This document shows positions 24,301-39,300 of a stretch of DNA of 64,000 nt, in pieces. Position numbers and translations under genes: made by a program. This DNA is from Ypsolopha sequella (Eukaryota > Arthropoda > Insecta > Lepidoptera > Ypsolophidae). The notes under the pieces were generated by a model that made no database searches, was not told the origin of the DNA, and worked only from the letters and a program-made list of their open reading frames with translations. The stretch spans positions 17,124,339 to 17,188,338 of the forward strand of contig OW204011.1 of assembly GCA_934047225.1 (NCBI GenBank). Reading direction: 5' to 3'. Position 1 is the first letter of the stretch. Each line of letters opens with the position of its first letter.

Positions 24301-27300
24301 CGAGTACTAATTATCAATTATCAAGACATCCGTCCTGTCAAGTTGGAACACTATGTCAATAACTATCTATATAACTTTGTCAACAAAAGGGGTGAAAAGA
24401 CTTCTTAATTCGAGATTTTTTAATCAATAATGTGTCAAGTAATTAACTTCAAACAGAACCAGTTTTTGTATTTCAAGTTTAATTTGTGGATATATTAATA
24501 ATTTGCAATATTCCGCTAAATACTCTTACCATGCTATTCAAAATGCAGACTCAAAGCAAAGCAAGCAGTACGAGCACAAAATAAAGCAATCTTAAATAAC
24601 AAGCAAGAAAACTTATCCACACGTGTTTCGCCTCTAAACGAGGCATCCTCGGGATGTGTAGTCCACCCGACCGCTCGACAGCAAAAATTATTGCAAATTA
24701 TTAATATATCCACAAATTCATGATGGACTTCCGCAAAGTAACGCCTTTTTCAATAAATTTTATTCAAGTTTAATTGTTATACCTAGTATGTACTCTTATT
24801 TGTAATTTTAAGCAGGTAAAGCCAATTAATCAAGTTGTTACTACTTTTGGACTTTTAAATTACTTTTTATTATATATTTCAAATTCATTAGGTTAAGTTT
24901 TTTATAAGTTGATATGATAGTCTTCCTAAAAATGCAAAATAATAGTAGTTTTATACGTAACCGAGTAATTTATTGCTCTTACGCCCGTGTATCATACTAC
25001 GTTTTTCAATGCATAGTGTGAGGAAATAAAACAAATATAATCTTGTGAACTTTAAATTATAATTGGCTTAAAAGGACTGTATCCAGAGCCGTTAAACAGT
25101 GGGAAAAAAAAGTATAACATTTATGGTACACAGAAAAGGCTGCAGGTTAGCTACCCATTGTAAATAAATTAAAAAATTAATAATAATAAAGCCCTAGGGC
25201 AAAATAATCGACTTTCTGTTCGGTTTGATGCATAAAAAGTGGGCCTTTACCAGCACTTGCATTGAAAAATAAATAAATATTTTTTCAATGCTTGTGCTCG
25301 TAAAGGCCCACTTTTTATGTATCAAAACCGAACAGAAAGTCGATTATTTTGCCCTAGGGCTTTTATTATTTATTTTTTTTATTTGTTTGCGATGGTTGGC
25401 TAACCTGCAGCCTTTCCTGTCTACCATAGATGTTATACTTTTTTTTCCACTGTTTAACGGCTCTGGGTTCAATCCTTTTGAGCCAATCATAATTGAAAGT
25501 TCACAAGATTATATTTATTTTCATTTCCTCACACTATGCATTGAAAATTGTAGTATGATACACGGGCGTAAAAGCAATAAATTACTCGGTTACGTTTAAA
25601 ACACTCGCTACGCTCGTGTTTTAAATCGTCCTCGTAATTTATTCCTTTTCGCCCTAGTAGCATAAACTACTAAATTTCATTTGTTTTTGGCTGGATGTAA
25701 CTTATAAAAATGGTCTCTATCTCTTGTTGTATCTTATCGCGTAAAGCGATTTCTTACAGCATATAACTTACAGGAGTTGTCCCAATCCTGAAGAACATCC
25801 GGAGAGGCTCGAGCGTGACGCCCGGCAGCAACTTGAGCTCCTCGTCAGACGACCAGCTAGCGACCGACGTCGTACCCTCCTCGGGGGAGAAGCACGAGAG
25901 GAGGAGGCGGGACCGGAGGAGCAGACCTGACCTGGATAAGGCCATACTTACTGAAATTTGTGCAACTGACATTGCGACACGAGGGCTTGTTTATGAAACG
26001 AACGAAGTGAGTTTCGTAATAGACTGCACGAGTGTCCTAATTCAAAATTCAAAATTCAAAAAGTTTATTTTGCAAAGTAGGTATATATAATACACGTTTC
26101 ACAAGTCAAATTTTAATCTTATAAAAATATATGTAATAAAATAATAAATGTACATGAACTACTTAGATTAAATGTTTATTTAATTTAAGTAGCAATATAT
26201 ATACAATTAAAATTATAGGTAAAATATTATTATACAAGGTGAAATCCAATCAACCGCCCGAACCCATACCGGAGACCCGGCCAGGGACCAGGAACAAGGT
26301 TCAATGATCACCAACCGAGCCCCCAGCACAAATCCAGGCGGCCGACCAAATCCCATCCTATATACTACATAGTAATAGGTTACGTATATAAATACATGCC
26401 TACCTCCGCCCATTCGATTAGTCTTGCTAAGAAGAACGGGCAAAAAACTTGGCAAGATCATGTCTTTTTTTTGACATAAACTTAAACTATACATTGAATT
26501 ACTTATATCTACTTTAACCAAGGGATAAGACAATACAAGACAGCAGGAATTCAGGTTAATGAAAAAAGAAAAACATATATATATTTGCCTACCTGTCTCA
26601 TACAGTCTATTTCCTTTTACAGTCTGTAATTAATTAATGTTAACTCTTAAGAGGAATCAAAAGTTAGGAATTTATATTAATTAATTAAATTATTACCTAC
26701 TATCATCAAAATCAGTATCACTATAACACCATGCTTCACCATCATCCAAATATTCATTTATTTTATAATATGCCTTTTTCAGTAGGCCCTGCTTAATATA
26801 CTGTTTAAACTTATTCTCTGACAAATTAAGGACCTCTTTTGGAAGTTTATTGTAAAATCTTATACCATGTCCTACGAAAGAGGTACTCACTTTGGCGAGT
26901 CTCTCTGTCTAATTATGTTCAGTTATTGTAATTATGTTAATGTCTAATTATGTTCAGTTGCACACAATACTTTATCTACGACCATCAAAACATCGTCTTC
27001 ACGTGACATTATTTATTTATAATATTTTCAACTAACAATTTCACGAAAAATTTCGCCTGTATCTATCTGTATATCTTTTAATGTATTATATGTTTTAACT
27101 GCTTTTCTGTGTACATTAAAGAATAAAGGAAAAATGAGAAAAAGTCTTGATATTGTCATGATATGGTGTTGCTGCCTGAACATGGAACCAGTATGTACAT
27201 GCCTGAGACCAATCAGAAACAAGAACGAGTGAAGAGGGTGTGGCTTAAGAAATTGAGACAGACGTTATCGCTTGTTATTGGTTCTCTAGCGGTGTTATAA

Positions 27301-30300
27301 TAAATTACAGCAATCACAGAGCAGAATTGTGGAGTTATAATGTAATATTATAACATCGGTCAAAAAATGTAGGTACGGTTGAATTTTTTGTAAGGTATCC
27401 CCCACAACCTCATATGTCGTTACTTAATTAATCATTAAAACAAAATAATACTCAAATAACATTAAAAACCTACCTACAAAATGAAATTTTCCTAAAACAA
27501 AACACTAACCTAAAACCCTATCTAAATATATAAAACAAAGTCGTGTTAGTTACACCACTTATAACTCAAGATCGGCTGGATCGATGTTAGTTATCTCTTT
27601 TTTGGTGTATTCTTATCCGCTCCGAATAGCAGAATAAGTAATAAAGTATCGGATAAGTTATCGAATAACAATAAATAAATTAATTAATTTTACGAATGCA
27701 AACAGCATGTGGTGCCATCTGTTGACAAAACTACGCATATAAAAGAAACCTATTTATCTAGCGTTCTGATATCATAACATAACATCTAAACCCCAAGTTT
27801 TAAAAATCGCTTAGTTATTCCAAGAACTACTATTTCTGCATATATTCAATACCCTACGCTAAGCCTAACAACGGTACTGAAACTACTACATGGGTCCCTG
27901 CCATTCTTCTTTCGCAATGGCAAGCAATAAAACATTTATGTATTTGCAAAAAAGTTGTATTAATGTAATACCTTAATTAAATCGTTAATTAAGTTTAACT
28001 AAAGTTAACACGATATTTTTAGACTGTTAGGCGGAACGAAGTTCGCCGGGTCAGCTATAGTACGTTATAAAAATAAACTAAACTAAATAAAAAATCCTAT
28101 CTAGATCGCCACCGTCATGTGGAAGGGTACCTAGAAGGCTGGTAGCGTTTCCTCTTTGAAAGGCCAGACTGATTCTCTGGGCAAGATACACGCCAGCCTT
28201 CGGGTCCCCACAAGCGTCGATCAACCGTGAAGATAACTCTTTAAAAAGGAGCTTAGCATCAGGACCCCACGGCCCGAGGGTCTCGACCCCCCAAGACGCA
28301 AATATGCAGTCCGATTTAAGGGCTGCATACCTGCGCCTCTTATTTCCCTCAGCCGGTGGCACAGCCGCACCAGCCCTGATGCGGGACTGTGCTAGTGTGT
28401 CGACACACGTTGCGGCCCACACCAAGGCTCTGCCATTCTTCCATGGAATGGAATTAATATGAAATACTATTATTTTACTTATTCAAATATGTGCAATGTG
28501 CCTGAGTCAACCACATAATCCTAGCTGAATAAAAAGTATGTAATCATTGTTATTGATTTAAAAATCAATGACATAGACGAAACTGTGGATATTATAGATA
28601 TTGTGGTATTATGGATACCTCACTTGATCAACATACCTACCTTACTTACAAAGCCGCTTCTGATGTTACCTTATACAGGTTGTAATCGTTAAGTGTGACC
28701 AGGCGATTATTCCGTAACTAATACAGATATCAAAAAAATTTAAACTGATATCGAAAGTACGTTACCTATTCAGTAAAATGACATCAATAACTTTTTGAAA
28801 ATAAAACGAAAAGTGTCCAAAATTTTGACATTAAACATTCCCGTACATTTAGTATGAGATTAGTAGAATATTGGAATATGCCATTTTTCAATCAATAAGC
28901 AACCCGCGATAAAGGTTTTGAATTTAGAACGAACACACCAAAGAGTATTTTTTTTAGTGTGTTGCTTTTCAGCCAGTTCAAATTAATGCGATATTGAAAC
29001 AAGGTTTATTACTAATTTGAAGTGGTAACATAATTAATGTACACGTGTATCTACTAGAAAATTATTATTATCATATCATACGTCATCATAAAATGAGATT
29101 AAGGTAAAATGAGTACTAGACCACTTAAAATAAGGAAACTAAAACCTTTCTACTAATCTCATACTAATAATTGTATGGGAATGATTAATGTCAAAATTTT
29201 GGATACTTCTCGTTTTATTTTCAAAAAGTTATTGATGTCATTTTACTGATTAGGTAACGTACTTTCGATATCAGTTTAATTTTTTTTGATATCTGTAATA
29301 GTTACGGAATAATCGCCTGGTCACACTTAACGATTACACCCTGTATACGGGAGTAAATAAAAGCCTGTACAAAACCACAAACCTTCCCTCGTCCCAATAA
29401 AACAGAGAATCATTGCTGACCGCGGCATCCTCCCCGAACTGCCGGTAGACTCGTGCTCGCGTAACGTTCATGTCTGACGACTGAGGGCTGTCGCAGTCCA
29501 CCCGGGAGGTCAGGGTCGGGAGCTCGTTCTCCAGCTTTATGTACGTGTCCGCTATGTAGGACAGTAGGGCGATCAGGATGTGCTGCGATCTCTGAAAGAA
29601 GTATAAAGCTCTTTGGCCTCTCGCAAACGACAGACTTTGTTGCGCGTCCCTGTCCGCGGCTTTCTATGAATTTTGTTATTCCACGCACAAAAAGAATAGT
29701 GTGCCCGAACAACGCTGTATGTAGCAAATTGGCAAAATCCATCTAATGATGGAACAACGTTGTATGGCTATACCGGCATCGTTCGCAATGAATGTGGTTA
29801 TGAAAATCAAAACCGTTGTGAAGTTAGCGGCAATCAAAACTGGCATACAGTTGAACAATGCTGTATGTCAAAAAAATGGCGGACGATGGGAGTGTCGTTT
29901 TGACGGAGCGGTCTCAAAAAAGCTAAATAAAGTGGGAAACGGAAGATTTATATACAAGAATGGAAAGATATTAAAAGGAAAAGGGCTCGAGACCACGGGC
30001 AAGACTATGTATCAAAACGAGGTGTACATGTACCTGCAAAAACACCGCCGGACACTGTAAGTAGAACAACGCTGTTTGTCTTAAGTGAGGTTATAAAACC
30101 GACCACATGCTTTGTAAACCTTGTTATATTTGTATATTATTTAATGTGCTCAATTCTATCTTAATCTACCTAGCAATTAGACTGTAGCAGTAATAAAATT
30201 ATTAAGTAAGTTTAGCTTTTAGTATCAGTATAATAAGACATTAAATATGTGGTAAGTATAAAGTTATTATTGTCAAGTTTTTAAGTACATTATAAGACAT

Positions 30301-33300
30301 AAACAGTGTAATACTCGTAGTTCTTAAGGATGATAAATTCATATAATTTTCATAATAAAACAGTATAGTAGCAAATTTATGATGTTTTTTTATGATTTCT
30401 CAAAACTGCAATTTGCTAGCGTTGTTCGGACACACTATTCTGTATAAAACTGCGCGCATGGCGTGGTGCACCGTGTACCTATGAATTTTTAAACTGTGTG
30501 GTACCACTTTCCCTACAATACCTAAACAAATACCGCTCTGTGACGGTTTCTGCAATATATAAGAAGCATAACCAATATGCATAAACAACGAATACAAAAA
30601 AAAATTAAGAAATATTAAATGAACATTACAGAAATTATATACACTGGTGGACATAAAAATCGACTCAAGCATTGTTGTTCTACATTTAAGGAAATAACCT
30701 AATCATACAAACATAAACATATGAAATATATAACATTATCATTTTAAAGGTATAGGCCTCCACCTTTGATTAAATGCATTTTTGTCTTAAAGTATTTGCT
30801 ATACAGGCTGTATTTTTTTTTAAGTGATGAATTAATAAATATTGAAATAATCAAATAGCAAAAAATAAAAATAAAAACCTTCTTTCACAAAATCATTTAT
30901 TCATTAATTAAGTTTAACATTAGTACTTCGTGTTCCCCCCTCTAGCCCTTAAGTGTAGGTGCTTGCAGCCGGTTCTTCATTGACCTAATAAGTTTTTAAT
31001 TAATGAAATGAATTTCACGTCTTGTATAGCGAATACTTTTAAACCAAGCATTTATACCTGGTGTTGCGGAATGCGGGGAATATATAGATATAGGTATAAA
31101 CCTTATATCTGTTATGTAAGCGATATATAATTATGTTTTACCAGAAGTACCGTGTTCACATAAAGATGGAAGATGCCACAAAGGGAGAAAGCACTCACCG
31201 ATAGTTGCCTGGATGATGTCCTCTTGATTCTCGGGCGAACTGGTGATGAAAGCACTCCCAAAGCACAGATCAAGCACAGCACTTAATAAAGTCTCAAGCG
31301 TTCCTGGGGGGGCCCCCCAATTATAATAATAAATAAGAAAGAAGCGGAGGCGTCGGCGGCGGCGGTTGAATCTGATCAGTCTAAGCGACGCGGTGGTTGT
31401 AGCCAATCTGAAGAAGCGTCCGTTGCCTTTTAAACAGTTCGGCAATTTTCGTGAGCCTTCGGATGTTGTCGGGATATCGAACAACAACACTTTGCGGCGG
31501 CAGCAGGAACTAAAGGGTTTACGCATTCCTGCCCTAGATGGCGCTACCGTTATTTATGTGAACAGAAAAAAGGGCACAACCATACTCCCCGGCTTGGAAA
31601 TCCTTAGGATTTTCAAAGAAAAGCAAAAAATGAACAATAACGATATGAGCGAATAAAGCTTTGAATACAAACTTGAGAATTATGAAGGAAATAATTAAAT
31701 AAATAATATATATACATATATTGTAGCCTACATTGCCATATATTATAATAATAAATCGAATATAGGTGCATGCGAATACAACTGTGCCTTAATAACTAAT
31801 AAATGCGAAGAGAAAAAAAAATTATTGAGAAGGAAGGGGACACAATTTCACAACTGGACGTTTAAAGGTTCCAGTTGTAGTACGCACCAACGCGACACGC
31901 GCGATACCATCTTTCCCAGGGTATACCTGGTCAATAACACCTGTAGGCCAACGCAATGGTGGTGTATTGTCCTGATGAATAAGGACAAGCGTTCCCGGTT
32001 CAATTGGTACATCAGGCGTGTTCCATTTTTGTCTCAACTGAAGCGTGTGTAAGTAGTCTACGTGCCACCTTTTCCAATAACTTTGCACTAAACTATCTAA
32101 AAGCTTTTTCCTGTTATAAAGGCCAACCGAATCGTCCAGCTCATACGCAGGTAACGATTGCAATGGTGTTGTATTCAGAAAATGAGCGGGTGTCAGTATG
32201 GTGTGCGGCTGATCAGACAGCAAGCACAGCGGACGTGAATTTAAGAGGCATTCAATTTGAACCAGAACCGTCAGCAATTCTTCATAACACAGTAATTGCT
32301 GACCAATACAGCGATGTAAATGTGTTTTTATGCTTTTTATATTTCCCTCCCATATTCCACCATGGTGGGCTGCTCTCGATGGGATATTGCGCCACGTGAT
32401 CTTATGATTATTTAATTCTGCCTGAAATGCAGTAGACATGTCTTTCGAAGACAAAAATGTGTATAATTCGTTTAAGTGGCGTTTTGCGCCAATAAAATTC
32501 GTTCCATTGTCGGAATAGATGCAAGCGACTGGGCCTCGCCTAGATAGGAAACGTTTAAGAGCATCTAAAAACGTTTCTGAGGTTAAATCAGATGCAATTT
32601 CGATATGTATCGCCTTGGTAGTCAAACACACAAAAAGGCATATGTAAGCTTTCTGACTTTTAACACCCCGTTTACGTGTAAGCGTAATGTTTATAGGGCC
32701 TGCATAATCAATTCCCGTGTGAGTGAAAGCCTTAGCTTCTTGTACACGAGCAGGCGGAAGACTTGCCATCATAGGTGAAGGGTGAGAAGGAGCGCACTTG
32801 AAACAGAAATTACACTGGCGTATGCGTTTTCTAATAATATTTCGCGCGGATATGATCCAGTAGCGTTGTCTTAATAAAGACATGAGAAGATGTGAGCCGG
32901 TGTGACAATTGGAGCGATGATAATCATCAATTAATATATCAACCACGTGATCGCGGCGGGGAAGCAGTACAGGATGTCTATTTTCATAAGGAATGTCAGC
33001 GTTTGTCAATCGGCCACCAACGCGGAGCAATCCATTTTTATCTACAAATGGATTAAGTTTTCTTAAAGAGGGGGAAGGTAAGCCACCTTTTTTTATATTT
33101 TTAATTTCATCAGCGAAGTATTTGTTTTGTAAAGCGCGAAAAATTGCGATTTCAGCGGTTTCAATGTCGGACACTTGGATTGAAGGCGATCGAGGTATTT
33201 TATGTATAAAGCGGAGAATGTAAACAATAATGCGCAACAATTTTTTCCAAGTTGAGACACGAAGAGCAAGTTCAAGAAGCGGCGATGTATTATCATCGTT

Positions 33301-36300
33301 TGTTACAACGGTAAGAGTAACTGACGTTTTTATTTCAGGTATAGTACCTTCAGCGCGGGAGGATTCAAACGGTACAATTGGCCATTCAGCGATCGGAAGA
33401 CGTGCCCATGGTGGACCTTGCCACCAAATCGGGTGGTCAATTAATTGTGAGGGCAATAGTCCTCGCGATACGGCATCACTGGGGTTTTCTACCCCATCTA
33501 TGTGGAAGAAGCGGTCAGGAGCTAAAATCTCCTGTATTTTACTAACACGGTTAGCAACAAATATTTGCCACCGATGTGGAGATGAATGAATCCATGACAG
33601 GGCGATCATGGAATCAGAAAAAGCGTATATATCTTTTATGGGATAATTTTCATTAAATGCAATATGAACTTGTTTAACAAGCTTAGCAAGAAGTACCGCG
33701 GCACAGAGCTCAAGTTTAGCTAGTGTAATTACCTTTAGAGGTGCCACTTTGGATTTTGAACCTACCAACTGAACTGAAATGTCACGATTAGGATGAGTCA
33801 CGTGTAAATATATAACGCAACCATAAGCTTTCATGCTAGCGTCTCCGAATGCGAGTAAGTGTACAACACAGCCTGCCGCGATTCCTAAATGACGAGGTAT
33901 TCGTAGATAAGAAAGGAGCGGTAATTCCTTTTTAAATTCTACAAAGCGTTCAGTCACTGTTTCAGGGGGTTCTTGATCCCACTCCACTTTTGCTAGCCAA
34001 AGGTCTTGCAATAAAAGTTTTGCATATAGTATGACCGGCGCGACTAAACCTAGAAGGTCAAATAAGCGAGCGATGGTCGAGAGTATAGCACGTTTAGTGT
34101 TAGCTACCGACGGTGTTGATATAGTAAACGATAATGTGTCCGTAATTGGTAGCCACTTTAAACCCAAAACCTTTAATGTGTCAGTATCGTTAGTGAACTC
34201 AACCGATGCGCGATGCGAGTCCGGTAAATGAGCGAGAAGTTCCGGTGAATTGCTTGCCCATTTCACGAGATTAAAGCCACCGGCTTTAAATAACTTGATT
34301 AAATCATCAGCCAAATTCACAGCTTCCTCGGTCGACTGTACTGACATGGTTAAATCATCCATATAAAGTTCTTGAGTGGCAACCCTAGCCGCCGCAGGAA
34401 AGCGTTCACGTTCATCCTCTGCTAACTGGCGGATTGTTCTCATAGCCAAGAACGGACTGGAGCGAAGACCGAAAGCTACGGAGTTAAATTGAAAAATGCG
34501 AGTACGTTCAGTTTCATTAAAGCGGTATAATATTTTTTGATATTTACGATCATTCTCGGACAAAAATATTCTTAAATACATTTGTTGCACATCTGCGGTC
34601 ATCGCGATTTTAAAGTAACGAAATTTCAAAAGAAGTGCAAACAAATCTGCCTGTAAGTTAGGTCCGGTATGTAAAAGTTGGTTTAACGAAACACCAGTAT
34701 CAGTTTTAGCGCTTGCGTCCAAACAAATACGCGTTTTGGTCGTCGCTTTGTCAGGACGCACGACAGCATGATGCGGAATAAAGTTACCTTCATTTATAGA
34801 GGTGGGAGAATGCGGTATTTCAGTCAGGTAACCTTTTTCTATATAATCGGCGATGACGTCATTGTAAGCTTGACGTAATGCGGGTAGCGCGTTAAACTTG
34901 CGCTCTAATGCGGTAAATCGACGCTGAGCGTATGTAAAGGAGTGACCTAAAGACTTAGGATCTCCACTAAAGGGCAGTGAAACAGTATAGCGGCCACAAG
35001 AGCTTCTCGTAACTGTAGAGGCGTACAACTGTTCGCAGTCATTATCTTCCGGACTTACAAAATTTAATGCGGACACTTCCTCGAGCTCCCAGAATTTTTC
35101 AATGTTTTTATTTATTTCATCTGTTAAAGGACCGAAGGACCAGACTATATCTTTAGAGTTTATTTGAGGTATCTCCCCCATGACAATATAGCCAAGCGTT
35201 GTCTCGAGAGCGTACGGAGTATTCAAAGTATCAGCTGATGGAGCGGGAGACGGCGGGATCACCTTACCTCCTAGCAAAATGAATGCAAACATCTGAGCGC
35301 CCAGAATCACATCAATATCTCCGGGCGAACTCCAACCCTCATCAGCGAGCGGTAAGTTTTTAAAATAATCTATTACAGGTGCACAAACGACGCGCGTTGG
35401 TAACTGATCAGTAATATGATCGACTACTAACATTGTTAAGTTATATTGCGAGTCCGAAAAACGCGACTGAATTGTAATCATTACGTAGCCTTTAATAGGC
35501 GTGGAGATATTACTCACTGTCTTCAAAGATGAATTTATAAGCGGGTGAATTTCTAATTTTAATTTATTGCAACATGCGAGAGAAATTATATTATTTTGTG
35601 AGGCACTGTCAGCGAGACATCTAATAATAACAGGTTTCTCATTATTAGTAACGTATACTTGCGCGGTAGGCAAAATGATTGTTTTGTCTAACTGGTTGCG
35701 GGAATGTAACGTAAGCGGATTGCTACAAGAAGCGGTAAGCGAATTGCTACAAGAAGCGGTATCTACAAATTTAGGTGTATGTGTACCTATACCGGTATGC
35801 ATACATAAATGTTGTCGTTCTGACGTCGACGCGAGCGAGTGACCGACGGCGGCGGTGGCGGCCGTGGTTCTATTAGAGTCCTTATTCTCAGATCGCATTT
35901 CGTTATTAAAATGTTGCGTTTGATTATTAAAATGCAATAGCGAATGGTGCTTTCTATGACAATGTTTACAAGTATTAGTAGAACCACAATTAAAGGTAGT
36001 GTGTTTTGCACTAAAACAATTAATGCACATTTTCTTATCTTTAATGTAATTAAAGCGTTCTTTCACCGACAGTTTTTTAAATGCCGCGCACTCGTATAAG
36101 TGAGTGTGATGTAAGTTATTACAGAAAACACAAGCAGGTTTGAAAACCTCAGTTTCCGTAATAGCAAAGGTATGCGATAATTTCGGTGTGTAATTGCGAG
36201 ACCGAGCTTGAGAATTGGACCCTTGACTTTGGTTACTCGTCGACCGTACGGTCGGGGCAGTTCGTTCCAAAATTTTAATGCGATGTCGTACAAAACTCAC

Positions 36301-39300
36301 GAGCTCTTCACTGGAAGGTATTTCACTCTGATTCGATGCCTCGAATTTTTCTACTAATATGGAATCAAACTTTTTAAGAGCAAGATGCGTGAAAATGAAA
36401 TCATTAAGATCTTTAATTTCTAACTGTTTTAATGCGGCCCATGAAGAATGAATACGTTCAATAAAGTTACTTAGCTGATCGGGTGAATCAGAAACAGGTT
36501 TTATATCGAGTATATTGTTAAGGTACATAGATCCAAGCGCCCGCTTATCTTGATATTTCGTCACTAGCGCATTCCAAATGGTGGCATAGTTCGCTTCGTT
36601 AGGTACAATTCCTGCGAAAACGTTAAGAGCGGTTCCACTTAATTTGCCTACTAAATACTGAACGCGCTGAGCGTCGGTTAATTGCTTGTTCTCGTGTACA
36701 TTTGTTTTGAAGCATTGATGAAAAAGCGGCCATGATTCTGGATGACCAGAAAAACCTACCAATTTGAGTGGTTCAAGTCCGACAGTACAATTATTCGAAG
36801 CTTTATTTTGTGTCAAACGACGAGATTCCAGTAAACTTGAACGGGCATGTTGGATGAAAGAAAATAATGTTTCAAATGCGTTCCAATTATTGAAATTAAG
36901 CGCGCACTCAGGATCCTGTTCTAACAAGAATGCATTGTGTTGATCACATAAATCGTTAAATTGATTATATAAATTGTCGATATTCGACGAAGCGGCTAAA
37001 AATTCTTGTTTACTTCTAGTATCGATTTCAGACGGTACTAATTTCTTCGCGGTATTATATAAAGTATTAATAAGCGAAAATATTGCCTCCTTTTTAGCAA
37101 TGAGCATTCTTAATTTTGCGTCCGGCTTATCAGTAGTCGGCGCCATCTTGTATGCCTATGCGAGCTTCGGTTGGCGGCACGCGACCGTTACGGAGGAACA
37201 AAGGAATGCAGAAAATATCGAAATTAATCGCGAGTAATACGATCTAAGCGGGTGTTATTGAACAAGTATAATAATATAAGTATTCATAAATTGTAGATCA
37301 AGCGATTACCAAGATAAAAGTTATATTTGCGAGATTCAATGCGTATTATGTGGTATAAATTTATTAAATGCACAGTTGTAAACACGAATACATAAATTAT
37401 AAATAAATATTATGAAAGATGCTAACAAACAAAGGATGTTTGCTAGTAGCGAGGGGCTGGTTTTATCCGGTTCGAATGAACCAAAAATTATGGTGTTGCG
37501 GAATGCGGGGAATATATAGATATAGGTATAAACCTTATATCTGTTATGTAAGCGATATATAATTATGTTTTACCAGAAGTACCGTGTTCACATAAAGATG
37601 GAAGATGCCACAAAGGGAGAAAGCACTCACCGATAGTTGCCTGGATGATGTCCTCTTGATTCTCGGGCGAACTGGTGATGAAAGCACTCCCAAAGCACAG
37701 ATCAAGCACAGCACTTAATAAAGTCTCAAGCGTTCCTGGGGGGGCCCCCCAATTATAATAATAAATAAGAAAGAAGCGGAGGCGTCGGCGGCGGCGGTTG
37801 AATCTGATCAGTCTAAGCGACGCGGTGGTTGTAGCCAATCTGAAGAAGCGTCCGTTGCCTTTTAAACAGTTCGGCAATTTTCGTGAGCCTTCGGATGTTG
37901 TCGGGATATCGAACAACAACACTTTGCGGCGGCAGCAGGAACTAAAGGGTTTACGCATTCCTGCCCTAGATGGCGCTACCGTTATTTATGTGAACAGAAA
38001 AAAGGGCACAACCAATACCTTTAAAATGATATATATATTTCATATGTTTATGTTTGTATGATTGGGTTATTCCCTTGAATGTAGGACAACAATGCTTGAG
38101 TCGATTTTTATGTCCACCAGTGTATTTTTGACGATTTATCAAGGAGATGAAAATTACAGAGTGACCAAACGTCCGCCGACGGAATCGCAATGTAGACGTT
38201 ACTCTTCCGCCGTGAGGCGGATTTTTAAAATGTATTTAATGGAATCCGCTGTAAAGCCGGCCGTTTAGTCAACAATAAATTATAAGTCAATGTTAAAGCC
38301 GTATTTAATAATAATTTCGATTTATTTATGGATTCTCAGTGATTTCGGACTTCGGCTTGTGTTTCATTTGAGATCTAACAGAGCTCGGCCTTCCTCTTCG
38401 CTGGTGAAAGAAAACCCACCTGAACCTCGGTAGGGCAGCTGCAGTCATCAGGCTGTCCCAGCAGCTTGCAGCACTCGACCACATCAGAGCTGAGGATCAT
38501 GGTCGGCAGCGCCATGTTCAGGTCGAGACTGGAGGCCGAATAGTCCGTAAGGACGAGGTTCCAGCGGTACTCGCGACGGACGAGCTTCTCTTTTACGGCC
38601 TAGGGAGGAAATATATATAGGTTAGCAGTTTTTTAAGGCGATTACCGTCGCCAAATTAGCAGCTCAATGTTTGTCTGTATGAATATCGACGGAAACGACA
38701 TTGAAATAACGTTCAAATCAGTGCACAATGCGTGGTGGCTGTTACGACTAATATAACGCTGCGTCCTTGAAAGGGCAAAATAGGAGAAAATAATCTTTTC
38801 ACATGAGCGTCATTGTTAGATTGAATAATTCTATGTTATATTTATAGCTACCATGTTTATCTATTTATCAAAGCATAAATGAGTTAAATCACCTAAGCCG
38901 CTTAGGACCAGTAGGAAATTCAAGCCAAAAAACACCATTCAGTTGAAACAATTTTTCATATAGAAGTTTTGGTGGTACGAAAAAGAAAATTGTTGCATAT
39001 GTTGTCCTAGAGTTGATAATCCATAATACAATTCAATATTTTTGGTTTGGCCATAAAAGAGGAGTAGGCTTTAGAAAGTACCCATTTGGCGATATTAAGG
39101 GCCTTAATGTTCCGTACCCGAAGAGCAAAACGGAGCCCTATTAATATCACACTGCTGTCCGTCTGTCCGTCGGTCTGTCTGTTTCACGTGAATGTAAGAA
39201 CTTAGATATAGACTGACCCGTCGGTAAGTGTCAGTGACGAATGTGTTGTCCCCCACTATGACGTAGAAGCCGGGCTCGGGCCGCATGGTCTGCAGCGCCC

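Larger units (their letters stand above)
31059..38014 (-). mobile_element. complete BEL/Pao LTR retrotransposon (BEL-1)
   Basis: Two 524-bp LTRs (TGGTGTTGCGG ... GGGCACAACCA) bracket one intact polyprotein gene, and a 5-bp duplication ATACC (31054-31058, 38015-38019) marks the insertion. The LTRs share the same length and the same 131-codon incidental frame, so the insertion is recent. A purine-rich GGGGAGTA next to the 3' LTR fits a polypurine tract. Next to the 5' LTR the sense strand reads TTTTTGGTTCATTCGAACCG, a candidate primer site not matched to a specific tRNA. It sits in Ir8a intron 4, in the same orientation as the gene. Confidence 0.93.
30642..38122. mobile_element. Tc1-type MITE split by a BEL retrotransposon
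   Basis: Ends CACTGGTGGACATAAAAATC and its complement, flanked by TA at 30640-30641 and 38123-38124, with arms of about 105-115 bp. Without the BEL insertion the element is about 520 bp and non-coding. Confidence 0.75.

Noticed and set aside
31131..31526. 131-residue protein present twice (also 37563-37958)
   Set aside because: It is an incidental frame in the two LTRs of BEL-1, duplicated because LTRs are duplicated. No domain recognised.
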